This document shows positions 33,480 through 46,743 of a stretch of DNA of 64,000 nt, in pieces. The stretch's first letter is position 1; each line of letters starts with the position of its first letter. Source of the DNA: Camellia lanceoleosa (Eukaryota > Streptophyta > Magnoliopsida > Ericales > Theaceae); the NCBI GenBank assembly GCA_025200525.1, contig CM045761.1:103330182-103394181 (forward strand), read 5' to 3'. Both the position numbers and the translations under genes were made by a program. The notes beneath the pieces are model-generated. The model searched no databases, was not told the DNA's origin, and saw nothing but the letters and a program-made list of their open reading frames with translations.

Positions 33480-34705
33480 TGTAGACACCCCATTTTTGAC
33501 TACCCTTAAGACTTGGGCGCCACTGATTGTTTGCTTGGTGGTGAAAGTTGTGCAGTGCAAAGGTTCGATTTCTTCAACAATAGGAGATTCAAATCCCAAC
33601 TTCACACCCCTTTTTGGGCCAAAATGATTTTGGCCAAAATATTTTAGACTTTAAAACCCTCTCTTTCAAAATATTTTTTGAAAAAGCTTCCTACGATGTT
33701 CTGACGCTCGCATTTTGTTAAATGTTGCGCTTTTCGGTAAACTGAGCAAGGACAAAGTGGAAATAAATGAAAGAAAGGTGAAATCTCTGAAAAATCTTTC
33801 AAAACACTTTATTTAGGGGTTTGGACTTGAAGAAAATTGGAGAGGAGAGAAGAAAACTAGTTTGGGAGGAGTTCGGCATGAATCTAGGTAGGATCGAAAC
33901 TGAGCAGTCTTCACTAAAAGAGGCATATCTCCTTGCACACTTTCGAATTTTGATGTGAGGCTGCCACCAATGGAAAGAATACTTCAAGGGTTTCAATTTA
34001 GGCTCAAGAATGACCTACAAAGGAGTCCAGATGAAGGAGTTATGTCCGGTTGAAGTCGGGCCCAAAAAGTAGATTTTTCTGGCCAACCAGAGGTGGAAGT
34101 TGCTGGCCATGAATGGGATTTTCTGGCCATGTTCCAGCTATGAATGGCCTATGCCGGCCCCCTTCCATCCAAGAGTAACCATTGCCGGCCAACAATGATC
34201 ATGTGCCGGCCATTGATGTAAAAAGGCAATTTTTTGCAGATATTTTTGTTCCGGCTGTTCCAGCTGTCCATTTTGGCATATTTTCGACCAAGGCTTGCAT
34301 TCTTCTATATATAGAGAGCCTTCTCTATTGTTTTAAAGGTTAGAACAATTTAGGAAGATGTTTGGGAGCCTCTCTCTAGATTTCTCTCTCTCTAAAAGCT
34401 TTTATGCTTAGAAGCTTGAATACCTCAATCTTTAACCTATCAACCCTTAACAGGAGTGGTTCATCTTTGGGCTGAGGTTACTTGAAGCTCTCTTGGACCC
34501 TCCTTGGAGATCTTGAAGGTGATTTTGCTTGGTCTTGTTGCCTAAAAGTGTGTTATGCTTCAAGAGGTATAACTCTCTCCCTTTAACCTTGTTTTTCATA
34601 CTTGTTTTTCCATCTTTCTCCACCATTTCAAAATTTGGTTTTGGCATGTAAAAGTTCTATTTTTTCTTAAAAGTGGTGGTTTGAGCCTTTGTCATTAGGG
34701 GTTGT
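33480..34705 (+). repeat. Element 2 5' LTR, left part
   Basis: Starts TGTAGACACCCCATTTTTG and matches 56245-57470. It holds TGGCCAACC/CCGGCC-type repeats (34080-34220) and a TATATATA box at 34306-34313. It is interrupted near 34706, just after TAGGGGTTGT. Confidence 0.88.
34306..34313 (+). promoter_or_regulatory. TATA box of element 2 5' LTR
   Basis: TATATATA followed by GAGAGCCTTCTC; the 3' LTR has the matching CTATATATAC at 57081-57090. It lies about 825 bases from the LTR start. Confidence 0.6.
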
Positions 34706-37700
34706 TCTAGTAGATCGCCCTTGAGGGCCTCATGCTTTCTGATTCGGACTCAAATTGTCACGGTTCTGTCGATCTCACAATGTGCAATGTGAGACTGATA
34801 AATCACCAAAGAGTCCAAATCTGGAAAATCGTTTTGGAAAATTGATTTTTAAGAAAGAAGTGCCAAACATGGACTGTTTTGCCAGATACAGAGTCGCCAT
34901 CTAAATATTTTATTTTTGGGGAAATTTAGGAAACCCTAACTCGTTGCCTAAGGCTACGTGTCCGTCATCACCAAAGTTGCCTCGGCTCTGGAACTTGGGT
35001 ACGATTGGGGAAGGTCAGCTATGAGTACCCCCGCTCGCCCGATCAAAAATTGGCCACTACTAAACATGATAGCTTGTTTTTGAAAACACATGCGTTCTTA
35101 TTCCAGTTAATTGGCTAATCCTTACTACGTGATGCGCATAGCAAAACAAGTATAGACTAGATCGCCTAAATTGGAACAAAGTATCGCGTATCCGTTTGTT
35201 TGGAAATGGTTTTGAATTTTGCTACTCGCAAGTAGGCTAAAACACGGATTTCAATGAATTATTCCAATTCAAGCAATCCAACCTTCACCCACAGGCATTC
35301 AGGCAGTTATATCACATAAGCAATTAGCCTCATGGTAAGCATGCTGTCATGTCAACACTTACACACATGCAAGATGCTAAAGCATAAACACTCACAGTGT
35401 ACTCTAAGACAAAACAAGAAACTAGTTAGAAATCATGCATGATCCTAGTTTATGTCAATATGGCTAATGCAACACATGCAAAATGCAACTATAATAGGCT
35501 TGGCTAATCTAAGAATGGCATGTGAAATGCGACAACTCGATACACGTATTCAAGTTGGAATTGAAATACTATGCAATTAGTATGATGCGCCGAGCCCGGT
35601 GCGTGCAATACGACTGAATGTATGTAAACATGCTGACATAAGTATGCTAATTGAAACATGACCTAAAACTAACCATTAAAAGCAGGGAAGTAAAAGGGAG
35701 AAAGACGTGAGGTTGGAAGACATTCACACACGCACGCACATTTATTACAAAATCCGCCCTCTTGACGGAAGGTCCGAATAAATAATACAAACCGAATAAT
35801 TAATCAACTACCCTAGCTAATTAAATATTACAAAACCTTTAATTAATTAACAAATTAATTACAAAAGGAGGCCACCGCAGCTCCACCTCAAAATGATTAA
35901 ATGATGTATGCTCGATCGCCTCGCTCGAAAACCCGTTGCCATGCCACATGCTGCCTCTGTTTGCACTGTTTTGCTCCTCTGAAAACTGTACCAGTCCCAA
36001 GGATGCTTCTGAACCACTCCCTGAGCACTTCGGGATGTCACCAGCCAAGAGATAGGACCACTAGCCATGGAAGGATGGTCATCGACCAAAAGTGGGGCCA
36101 TCGGCTAGATTTTTGTAGCCGGCCGACGCTGAAGATGGTCGACTGGCCATCTATTCCTGTAGAAAACTGTTTTTCTTGCAGCAGAGGACAGGCAGTGCAT
36201 GGCAAGGCATTTACAAGACAATGTGTTCACAGCCACTCTGCCTATCATGCTATGAACTCAAGGGAGTATGGCTCTCGACCCACGAGCCACCAATCACGCA
36301 TTTTAATGCATGATGGCCAAAGGTGCCAAGTGTGCAAATTAATGTAGAATGAATGCAACAAAACATATGAATGCCTAGAACTCTATCATGCTTGGATCAA
36401 AAGCGTCGGTGACTAAGGATTGAGGGACATTTCGTCACTTCAAGTACAAACGTCCCTCATTTCTCATGTTTGGTTTGACACCCCAAACCAAACAAAGTGC
36501 AATGCATGTATGCCAAATACAATGCAAAACATGTAACTAATGTAATGTGACATAAGCATGCCAAATGCAATATGACTCGAACATACACACGAGGTTAAGG
36601 TAGCAAACATGCCAAATGTAATACAACCTAATCTAACATGTGACAAGATGCAAACTAACAAACATGCAAGACGCAACCTAGATATACATGTATGGCATGC
36701 AAAGGTAGACAAGCATGCAACATTGAACAACATGATGAATGGACTTAAACTAAAGATGGACAGACCTCAGTCATGTCCAAAATCAGTAGCCAAAGGTGAT
36801 GGAAGGGATAGAATGAGATGCACAATGAGCATGCACGTGCAATAGTCCAAGAGTTAAGGCATAAGGTCATAATACTCAAACATGAGCGAGGGGTGACAAT
36901 CATGGCAAAGGGGTGACACCATAAGCTCTGAAAATATGTTAAGAATAATGCCAAATCAAACGCACAACACAAACAAGGCATGCTAATGGACTTCGAGTTC
37001 AAAACTAGCCAAGGTACTTGAACTATAGCCATATCAACCAAGCCCCAAAGGACCAAGGCGACCCAAAATAGTCTCAAGACAGACCAAAACAAGACTAGAA
37101 CATGCATGGGATGAGGCCAAAACATGCTAGAAAGGCGAGCACAAAACAAGACGCATACAAGGCCAAAAAGGGCAATTGCACTACACCTATTACAACCAAA
37201 CATGGCACGACCTAGTCCAATAAAATCAGAGTTATGGCATGTTAGAAAGAGCCCAAAAACCCTCTTAGATGGCACCCCAAAGGTCTAAGTATGATGGCAT
37301 GCACAATGATCTATTCTTAAGGCATGAAACACAAACTACCCAAAGCATGGAATAGGTGATAAATGCAAGTTTGTGACTACACTACATGGGCTGAAATATG
37401 ATTTCAAATGATGCCAAATCATGAGAATAGTCAAAACAATGCATGCTAGCAACTTAGTGCACAAAGCTTAACAAACTAGGATGAACTAAGGCTATACAAA
37501 GCAATGCATATATGATCAAATCAACACCAAACAGAGCTTAAACATGGTAAAACATGAGGGAAAGCTCCTTGGAGTCGAGCCAAAACATGCAAGAATAGTG
37601 GTCCAAACATAAGATGCATGTTATGCAAACATGCAAGATTATTCTACAAGCATGTGAAGCATGCAAGATGCCATCAAACCAACATGAAATAGAGTTAAGG

Positions 37701-38291
37701 ACGGTCCTAAAAACCACCAAAAAGTGCTGAAATAGAACCAAGACATGCTAAGTAAACATGCTACTCTTATAAGCCAATAACACAAGCAAATAAGACACAA
37801 AGGGAGGGGGGTGTCCCTCTCCTATTCAAGACCTCAAAACCACTTCTCCACCACTAAAAATCCTCTGGATTTTAGTGGTGGGAAGGTTAAAATAAGATGA
37901 TTCCAAAGCTCGAAAGTAAAGGCACAAAATAAGGCCAAACAAGGCCTAAGAGGGGGTAGACAACCCCCAACCAAAAAGTCACCTTAGGCAACCATAACAA
38001 GCATACAAAATCAGATCTTTTTGTAGTTTAGCGTCAAGATTAAAACAATATAGAAGTATGTGTAAAAGCTTAAGCCAAAATAGGGTATCAAAAGCAAGTT
38101 GACTCACCCTTGAAGAACACTTCAAGAACACCAACTCCAGCACCCTTCTTGGATCAAAACCAACTAAAAAATTCTGAAATGAACCTTCTAGTGCCTCAGC
38201 AACCAAGGATAGTGTAGTGCTATGTGTTTGTGTGCAATAGTAAGAACAAAACACACTTTTGAGCTCAAACACACACACAAATCTAGAGAGA

Positions 38292-38296
38292 GGGAG
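38292..38296. repeat. Target-site duplication of solo LTR B (left), GGGAG
   Basis: GGGAG at 38292-38296 and again at 43048-43052, directly bordering the TG...CA ends of B. Perfect 5-bp match. Confidence 0.9.
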
Positions 38297-38820
38297 TGTA
38301 GACGTCCCCGAACGCATCCCGGGGGAAGGGGTGCGAGTCCCCCCCGTTCTGGTTCGATATTGGGTCACTACAGTTCGAAGGACTCAAATGTCACGGTTCT
38401 TAATCTTGAACCAAAGAGTCCAAATCCGGCAAATCGTTTTGAGAAAACTGATTTTTTTGAAAGAAGTGCCAAACATGGATTGCTTTGCCAGATACAGAGT
38501 CGCTACCTAAATATTTTATTTTTGGAAAATTTAGGAAACCCTGACTCGGTGCCAAAGGCCACGTGTCCGTCATCACCAAAGTTGCCTCGGCTCGGGAACT
38601 TGGGTACGATTGGGGAAGGTCACTTCGTGAGCACCCCCGCTCGCCCGGTCAAAGACCGGCCTCTACTAACCATGATATCTTATTTTGAAAACATTGTGAG
38701 TTCTTATTCTGGTTATTAGCCTAAGTTACTATGTGATGCGCACAGCATACAAGTATAGACTGAATCGCCTGAATTGGAACAAAACACTTCATGTTGGTTT
38801 ATTTGAAAATGGTTTGATGG

Positions 38821-38903
38821 TGCTACCCGCAAGTAGGCTAAGACGCGGATTTGCCACCCTCGGGTGGGCTTAGAAAAACGTGATTTTGCCACGATCTAGT
38901 GGG
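38821..38903 (-). other. Three phased hairpins in U5 (solo LTR B)
   Basis: In minus-strand sense these read GCCCACTAGATCGTGGC, GCCCACCCGAGGGTGGC (identical to element 1) and GCCTACTTGCGGGTAGC. They are at the same place relative to the LTR end as in element 1. Two keep their stems with altered loops; the first has lost its inner pairs. Solo LTR C has a related word at about 35221-35237 in which both arms changed together (CTACT/AGTAG). Confidence 0.6.
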
Positions 38904-40044
38904 CTTAAAACAAACATTTGATGAATTGTCCCACTTCAAATAACTCAACCTCCACCCACAGGCATTCAAGGCAGTTATATCACATAAGCACATAGCCTCA
39001 TGGTAAGCATGCTATTCATGGCAGACACTCACACGCATGCAAGGATGCTAAAGCATAAAACTCACCGAGTACTCCAAGCCAAAACAGAAGCTTGTTAGAA
39101 ATCATGCATGATCCTAAATATACTGAAATGCCTAATGCAACACATGCAGAGATGCAAACTATAGCAGGCTCGGCTACTCTAAACATGGCATATGAAATGC
39201 TACAACTAACACGTATTCAATTTGGGATTGAAATACAAATGCAGTTTGTATGATGTGCAAAAGCAGATGGATGATGCAAACATCTTTGTCATCTTGTATG
39301 CTAATTGAAATATGCCCTATATCTAACCATCGTAAGCGAGTAAATAAAAGAGAAGAAATAAGTGGGGTTGGAAGACATACATCACACTCACCCACACTTA
39401 TTACAATTATGCCCTCGCACAGAGGGTCCGAATAAATAATAATACAGTCCCAAATGAAAGAATAATACAGTCCAAAATAATAAATATACAAATTCCTAAT
39501 TAATTATCAAATTAACTAAGAAAGCTGTAAATTGGCATGCAAGCCAGGGGCTGCCTCGACTCCACTTCGGATAATGAAATGATGCATGTTGAGCTGCTTT
39601 GCGCGGAAATCCACTGGGATGCCCCAATTAGCCTCTGTTTGCAATGTTTCTCGAAATGCGTGTCAGACTCCGAAAAGTTGCTGATTCCTCATTTTGCTGC
39701 AACAGAGAGCAGGAAAGGGGCATAGCAATGTATTTCACAAATATATGCATGCCTCGATCCTCGTGCCACCAATCACGCATATCAATGCATGATGGCCGAT
39801 GAGCCGAATTGCACAACTCAATATAGGATGAATGCATATGAACACTACAACAAAACCTAACTCCATCATGGGTAATCCGGAGTGTCGGTGACTTGGGAAT
39901 TGAGACCCGTTCCATCACTCGGAGTACGGAATATGCCTCGTTTCCCATGCCCGAGCTAACTCCTATCCCGAACACGATGCAATATGCATGATATGCATGA
40001 ATGCAACTAAAATGCAATCCTAACATGCACGATGCTATGAAAAT

Positions 40045-40515
40045 GAGATGTCTCGAAATGCGTGCACACGGGCACGCAAACCGAGAAAATGATCTTAAGG
40101 CACGAAGTGGCATACGCAATGCAAATTGGGCTTACACTAACATGAGAGGGCCTCAGCCATACTCACATAAGAAGCCGTCGGATAAAAGTGAAGTGCCTCG
40201 AAATGCGTGCACACGGGCACGCAAACCGAGGCGATGGCATAAAAGGCATGAAATGACATGAAACATGATATTCAATGAGACTAAAAAGAAATGTCTCGAA
40301 ATGCGTGCCCACAGACGCATTATCAAAATGCGTGCTACCGCACACATAACAGAAAATGGCATACGGGACGCGATGATGCTAAAATGACATACAGAATGCA
40401 AAATGGACTTACACTAACATGAGAGAGCCTCAGCCACACTCACATAAGAGGCCGATAGATGAAAATGAAGTGCCTCGAAATGCGCGCACACGGGCACGCA
40501 AACCGAGGCAATGGA
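40045..40515 (-). repeat. Tandem copies of a CGTGCACACGGGCACG segment inside solo LTR B
   Basis: The phrase CTCGAAATGCGTGCACACGG followed by GCACGCAAACCGAG occurs at about 40053, 40198 and 40468, with a shorter copy at 40293. Between copies a CTTACACTAACATGAGAG phrase also recurs. Element 1 LTRs have a single version (10707-10740). Confidence 0.75.
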
Positions 40516-43500
40516 TTAAAGCATGAAATGGCATACGAAATGAGACGTGGCATATGGCACATGGGGAAATGCAATTTTCAGCAGCCAAAATGATGCAAAA
40601 CAGCCCCCGAATTATAGCAAAATTACACCCGCTGCCCGAAATGTTATGCTAAGTACCCGAAATGACTTGCAGCTATGCCAAACATGCACAATATGGATAT
40701 GAAGTGTAAAGACGAATGCTAGGCAGCCCCTAAACTAGCATTTTTCCAGTGCGAAGCATGGCCAAACAACAATCACAAGTATGGCAAAAATAGCATGCAA
40801 AAATGGGGGAAAAGAGGGGAATAATGAAGCAGGTGGTATACGCAATGCTCAAACTGAAAAATACAGTTCTACAACATTGAAGAGTGACTGAAAATATTAA
40901 CATTTACAGCTTATGAAAACTCTCAAAACAGTATGTAGATATGCTCAACATAGCATGCAAAATATGAGCCAAAAGAGGGCTATAAAGAGAAGTACACCAA
41001 ACATTCACCAAACCAGCAAAAACCCTTAATGAAATATGACAAGAAGGCCAAAATGTGTATATTTTCAGTACTGATGATGGCCGAAAACAGAAGCTAGATA
41101 GGCTTTAAAAAGCATGCAAAAATGGGGGCCAAAGAGGGATATAAAGGCAAGTATAACATGGAGGCCCCCAACAAGGTTTTTCCCTTCTACAATGTTGTAG
41201 AGGGACCCAAAATAAACCTACTCACAGTTCATGACATGCTCAAAATCAGATCACACAGAGGCTAAACAAATCATGCAATTTTACGGTAAATATGAGAGAT
41301 TATGAAACAAGTGCATGATAGAAAGGTAAAACAGGATTGAGCCCTTCTTCAATGTTGAAGAGGGGATCAAAATAGGTCCACTCACAGTTTATTGAATGCT
41401 CGAAAACAGATCACTCATAAGCTAGAAAAAGCATGCAAAAACAAGTGCAAATCATGGATTCAAGGCAACTTGCATATGGAGCATGAAAACAGGGTTGAGC
41501 CCTTCTTCAATGTTGAATAGGGGCTCAAAATAAGCACAATATCAGTTCATGAGATGCTCCGATTCAGACCACACACAGGCCAAATTTTCAATGCAAAATA
41601 ATGGCATATAAGAGGATATTGAAGGAAGTGTAAGATAGAGGGCTCAAACAGGGTTGAGCCCTTAAACAAACATCAAGAATAGCTCAAAAGAGGACCACTT
41701 TTAGTATTGGTCGGAGCTCAAAATAGTGAGAAAGTAGGGTTAAGAAAAGAGGCAAGAAAATGGTGTAAAAGAGAGGGATTGAGACTTACCCTTGAAGACC
41801 TTTCTTTCCTTGCTTCTTGACTTGAGAAATGTTGCTTCTAAGCCTCTAAGAACCTCTTCTTGTTGCTGGAAATGGAGTAGTGATGGTAGTGCTTGATGAT
41901 GATGAACAAAAGGCACCAAAACTTGAAGATTTTAGAGAGATGGAGATAGAGGAGTGTATGTATGCTTGAGAGCAAAATTTTTCAACCCTTGGGACAAGTT
42001 CTTGGCTTCCTTATATGGACAAAAGGAGGGGTGTAAAGGTTGAGGGAAATGCACCCAAGTGTTCCCCTCCAAAATATCCCCTGACATGTGTCTTATCTGG
42101 GGAAGCAATTGTCTGGTATAAAGTGTGCATGAGAGGATCTTGGGCAGCTAGCCACCTTTATTGGAGGTGGTCAAGTCACCCTAAAGCCGTGGCTAGGGGC
42201 AAAATGGGAAGTGAAAATTACTAGCCGAGCTCTATACATTGGTGTCCTCCCATGTCTCCTCTTCAAGGCCTTGTGATTGGAATTTGGCAACTCTGAACAA
42301 AGAGGAACAACAATCCAACCCTAGGAGAGGCTCAAAAATGAAAAGAATAATTACTGGCCGAGCACTACTTTTTAGGGTCCTCCCATGTGTGTACAACACG
42401 AATATGTGGTTTTGACTCGAAGAAAATGGCCCTAGGGTGTTCAACATTAGCCCTAGTGAGAAAAAGCAGCCCCCAGGGCGCTGAAGAGCATAACTGTTTC
42501 TTTGAGACAATTGCTAGGATCCCACCCCCGGTGACCTTCCTTATGATAAAATAGAGGTACCTTCCAAAACGAACAAAACCGATGAAATGAATGCTCGGGG
42601 CCAAACCCGCGAGGTTCGGGTCAAAACCGCGACTAAGCGGTGTTTGGCCACGAAGTGGGTATCTAAGACCCCAGTGTCCTGGTTATGATAAACAGAGGTA
42701 CCGCCAAGAACCGTGGAGTCGGAGATGGTTGGGTGGTCCCACCGAGGCACACTGACGGCTCAAAACCGGGACTCGGGAATGGGCAAAATGGCCTACGGCC
42801 ACGAAAGGTAGCCCACGGCCACTGGGAGATAGTCTACGGGACCTCTCCCTCCCTTCAGGAAGGAAAACTGAGAAAATCGAGTCTGGTTCGCAAACCGAGA
42901 CAAGGCATAGAAGAAGATTCAGAAATCCGGAGGCGGGGCGCACGGCCGCGACTCTGAAACTTCTGAACGAGCACAATATGCAACATCACCGAGCGCTCAA
43001 TCGGTGACGTCTGAGTCTTAAAGTCGGTCAAAAATGGGGTGTCTACAGGGAGATATAGAGAGAGATATATATCTAACTTCTATATCAGTTGGCTGAACCT
43101 CTGGAAAGGGAGAGGAGGCCCTCCTTTTATAGAAATCCAATTTTGCAAAGCTTTCAAGAGAAGCTAAACAAGCCTCAAATCCCTCCATACATGTGTATGG
43201 GGGGTAGAGTCTGTGCTCACCAGCTGGCATGCACAATGCCTGAAAAAGGAAAAGAAATGGCCTCGGCCAGAAAATGTAGCCGATCGACCAAAACAAAGGC
43301 CAGCCGACCAAACATACTGCCGATCGGCCAACACTCTTAGCCGATGGCAAGAAAAAAGGGCCGATGGCCTTAGGCCTTGGCCGGTGGGTTGAGAAAATGG
43401 CCAACAAGCCACCTTCTTCCCTCAGAAGCAAAAACAAAGGTGTTTGGTCCACAACCAAGCACAAAATAGACAAGTTGAGAGATCTTAAGGCAAGGCGCGC

Positions 43501-43606
43501 GGCCCAGACCTCCGAAAACTCAAAACGAACACGAACACGGATGATCATCGAGTGTTCACACGATGACGTCCAAGTCTTGAGGACAGTAAAAAATGAGGTG
43601 TCTACA

Positions 43607-46600
43607 GTTTCTTTTTTTTTTGCTCTTTAGCTTGTTAAGCTTTTTGCACCATTTCTCATCACCTTTAAATCAAACTTTTTGGCACTTTTTACCACTGAAA
43701 CTCAGAAGTTTTTCAACGACAAAAACCATGTTTTGAGGTCCAAAATAGGAGGGGTTGGCCTCCCCTCCTTATGTCTTGTTTGCATGAGTAGATAGCCTAA
43801 CATGTGAGCATGTTTTTTTACCATTTTATGACTTGATCTCAGCATGTGTTTTGCTACTTTTTTGACTTGTTTTACCTCTGTTTGGGGCTAGTTAAGTCAC
43901 TTGAGGCTTGCTCTGTATGCTTGTAGTGCAATGGTGCTTGATAGTCTAGTTTGTGCTATGTATTAGCCTTTCATTCTAGCTCTTTCTAGCCTACTTCAAG
44001 CACGTTTCAGAACTGCATTTAAGTTGTTTTTGGACTTTTTTGAAGTGTTTGTCCCATGTGAGCTTTGTATTGCATAGGCATAGTGCAAATGCCTTCACTA
44101 GTTTAGTGTTTCAAGGCCTCTAAACTAGTTCATTGCATGTTGTAGCATCATTTAACATGTGATTTTAGTGCATATATCTCTGTCACACTCTCACATATAT
44201 CACTCTTTCATTGATTTTGAGAGTCGTGTTTTGAGCCTAGCTTGCGAGCCAACCCATGAGCATGTTTTTATAGCTTTTTGTGCTTCAATTCCAGCATGAT
44301 CTAGCCACTGTTTTGGCATGTTTTAGCTCTGTCCAGAGCTGGTTTGGTCAATTGAGCTTGTTATTGCACGCCTCTAGTGTAGTGTTCTTCACTAGTTTTG
44401 ATGTTTTGACTCTTAACATGTTGTACATGAGTTGTTTGCATGTTATAGTGTTATTTTTCATGCCATATCAGCACTAAAAATTCTGCCACCTCCCTCTATT
44501 CTTCACTGTTTTTTTTTTGCTTTGAAAGTGGCCTTGAGCCCCTTGTTGGCTTGAGTGTGGAATTGAGGCTCTCATGCCTAATGGTTTTAACTCTCTCTTG
44601 AGGGTTCCTCCTAACCAACAGCATGAGACCTCTTTCATGCTCAAGGCTCTTGTGGCTTAGGCCATCTTTCCAATTAGAGGACTTTCACATTGGACTTCAC
44701 CGGCTAGAGAATGACTTGGTAATGTTAAAATGTGTAAAACAAGAATTGGACAAGTAAACACATGACTAAGATAAGCATGTTGTGTTTGTATTGCATTATG
44801 TTCAATCGGACGTTATATTTAACACAAGGTAGATTGGTCCATTTCATACTAGAAGTGATGAAATGAGCCAATCTTCCTTTGTCTCCATTGCCTTTGATCA
44901 TCCATGATAAGGTAGTGGTCAAGACTCTTGTTTTGTGCATTTATTGAAATTGTGCAACTTGGACCTTTGGCCATCAAACATTGAAAGTGCTTGATTGGTG
45001 GTTTTGGATCCAAGAATGCCACTCCTTTGATGTTTTGAGATGATAAGGAGGGGCATGGTACAAACATATCCTTGGAAAACCCCCAATTTTCCTCTGTCTG
45101 TGCTCTGTTGCAGTGTAGCAATTCAGTACGCCAGTGGCCGACATTGGAACATTGATGGCTGGCAGTGCTTCATTATTGGCCGGCAGCGCCTCTCTTTGGC
45201 AGGCAGATGGCTGGCAACAAGCTCTCATGGCCGGCAGGCCACTGGTGTATTCCTCAGCAATGAATTGGTAAGGTGGAATAGAAAGTTCTTGGAGCAGCCC
45301 GCAAACAGAGCCTCTCAAGAGCAAACCGAAAGGCGTTTCGGGGTGAAAACCGAGTGCATGCATCCTTCATTACCCAAGGCAGAGCTGAGGCAACCTGGTT
45401 TAAATATCTTGCATGATTAGTTAGTTGTTTTAATTAACTAGTTTGCTAATTAATTAAAGTGTTGTAATAATTAGTAAGTAGTTTTCTAGTTATTCAATTG
45501 GTTATGTAATAGTGAGTCTAATTAGTTTAATTAGATTAGTTGGTTAGCTTAGCTTAGATTAGCTTAGCTTAATTTATTCGAACCTCCATTGCGAGGGCGT
45601 ATTGTTGTAATAAATGTGCGTGTGCGTGTGCACGTCTTCCAACCCCACGTCTTTCTCCCTTTTACTTAACCACTTTCAATGGTTAGTTTAGGGCACGTTT
45701 TGATTAGCATACCTTATGCTTGCATGTTTACATCATTCATTTGTGTTGCATGCACCGAGCTCGGCACATCATTTAAACTGCATCGTACTTCAATACACTT
45801 CTTTGAATATGTGTATCAATTGTTGCATTCATATGCCATCTTAGATAGCCGAGCCTATTTAGTTGTATTATTGCATGTGTTGCATTAGGTATCTAGCATA
45901 GTTAGAATCATGCATTGTTTCTAACCAGTTTTTGTTTTGGCTCAAAGTACACTGTAAGTTTTATGCTTTAGCATACTTGCATGAGTGTGAGTGTTGCCAT
46001 GATAGCATGCTTGCCATGAGGCTATTTGCTTAAATGCTTAACTGCGTGAATGCCTGTGGATGAAGGCTTGATTGCCTGAATTGGAACAACTCGATGATTG
46101 TGAGTTTTAAGCCCACTTTGCGAAGTGGTAAAATCATGTTTTAAGCCCACTTGAGGTGGCAAATCTGCGCTTTAGCCCACTTGATGGTGGCAATTTCAAA
46201 CCATTTTCAAAAACAAACATGAGTTATTTTGTTCCAATTCTCGTGATTGAGTCTATACTTGTATATGTGCGCCACATAGTAAAGTTAGCTAATAACCAGA
46301 ATAAAAACACATGTGTTTATAAAACAACATATCATTCTTAGTAGAGGCCGATCCTTTAATCGGACAAGCGGGGGTGCTCATTTCAGGACCTTTCCCTCTC
46401 GTACCCAATTTTCCGAGCCGAGGCAACTTTGGTGATGACGGACACGTAGCCTTTGGCACAAGTCAGGGTTTCCTAAATTTCCCAAAAATAAAAAATTTAG
46501 ATGGTGACTCTGTAATCTGGCAAAACAGTCTAGTTTTGGCATTATTTGATTCAAAATCCGATTTTCCAAAATGATTTGCCAGATTGGACTCTTTAGTGTT

Positions 46601-46720
46601 TATCGGTCTCACATTGCACTTTGTAAGATTAGATTGAGAATGGTGTCAGGAGTCTAAACTGTAGTAAGACCAATTCGCACCTCTTCGAAAGGGGGGCGCG
46701 CGAAGAAAGTCGAGTCTACA
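43607..46720 (+). repeat. Element 2 5' LTR, right part
   Basis: Resumes with TTTTTTGCTCTTTAGCTTG, matching the 3' LTR from about 57497, and ends GTCTACA at 46720. From about 44520 to 45410 it is nearly identical to 58410-59300 (about five differences seen), whereas later parts differ by several percent. The hairpin trio lies at 46111-46190. The identical 126-129-codon frames in both LTRs (45040-45420 + and 44974-45363 -) reflect this near-identity and are not called as genes. Confidence 0.88.
46111..46190 (+). other. Three phased hairpins in U5 (element 2)
   Basis: CCACTT-TGCG-AAGTGG (46113-46128), CCAC-TTGAG-GTGG (46147-46159) and CCAC-TTGATG-GTGG (46177-46190). Same order and about the same spacing as in element 1, with both arms changed together at the variable pairs. 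Confidence 0.65.
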
Positions 46721-46725
46721 GTTTC

Positions 46726-46743
46726 TGGCGACTCTGCTGGGGA
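46726..46743 (+). other. Primer binding site of element 2, tRNA-Arg(ACG) type
   Basis: TGGCGACTCTGCTGGGGA, identical to element 1 and again five bases after the LTR end (spacer GTTTC). Confidence 0.88.

Larger units (their letters stand above)
38297..43047 (-). mobile_element. Solo LTR B (4751 bp), reverse orientation
   Basis: On the minus strand it starts TGTAGACACCCCATTTTTG at 43047 and ends at 38297 (plus strand TGTAGACGTCCCC). Its U5 matches element 1 closely, so it belongs to the element 1 subfamily. There is no PBS, gag or second LTR, and perfect GGGAG duplications flank it: a textbook solo LTR. It is about 450 bases longer than the element 1 LTR, probably because of the extra tandem copies at 40045-40515. 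A minus-strand TATATAAGG-like box lies at about 42010-42017. Confidence 0.92.
34706..43606 (-). mobile_element. Solo LTR C, reverse orientation, itself interrupted by solo LTR B
   Basis: Read on the minus strand it starts at 43606 (complement of GAGGTGTCTACA) and ends near 34706 with U5-like sequence matching the U5 of element 2 (complement at 34740-35060). Without B (and one TSD copy) it is about 4.1 kb, one LTR long, with no internal region, so recombination between its LTRs probably left a solo copy. A CTATAAAA box lies on the minus strand at 43125-43132. Flanks are GTTGT (34701-34705) and GTTTC (43607-43611), at best a decayed target duplication. The far-end bases read TCTAG where TGTAG is expected. 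Confidence 0.75.

Noticed and set aside
36745..37275. 176-codon minus-strand frame inside solo LTR C
   Set aside because: It lies in R/U5-like LTR sequence, has a Cys/Leu/Phe-rich composition and no family features; the related LTRs of element 2 do not keep it.
34701..43611. Clean target-site duplication for solo LTR C
   Set aside because: Flanks GTTGT and GTTTC match at only three of five positions, so the left boundary near 34706 is approximate.
44974..45420. Paired 126-129-codon frames conserved in both LTRs of element 2
   Set aside because: Conservation is explained by the near-identical DNA tract between the LTRs. The frames lie on opposite strands of the same DNA and have no recognisable domain.
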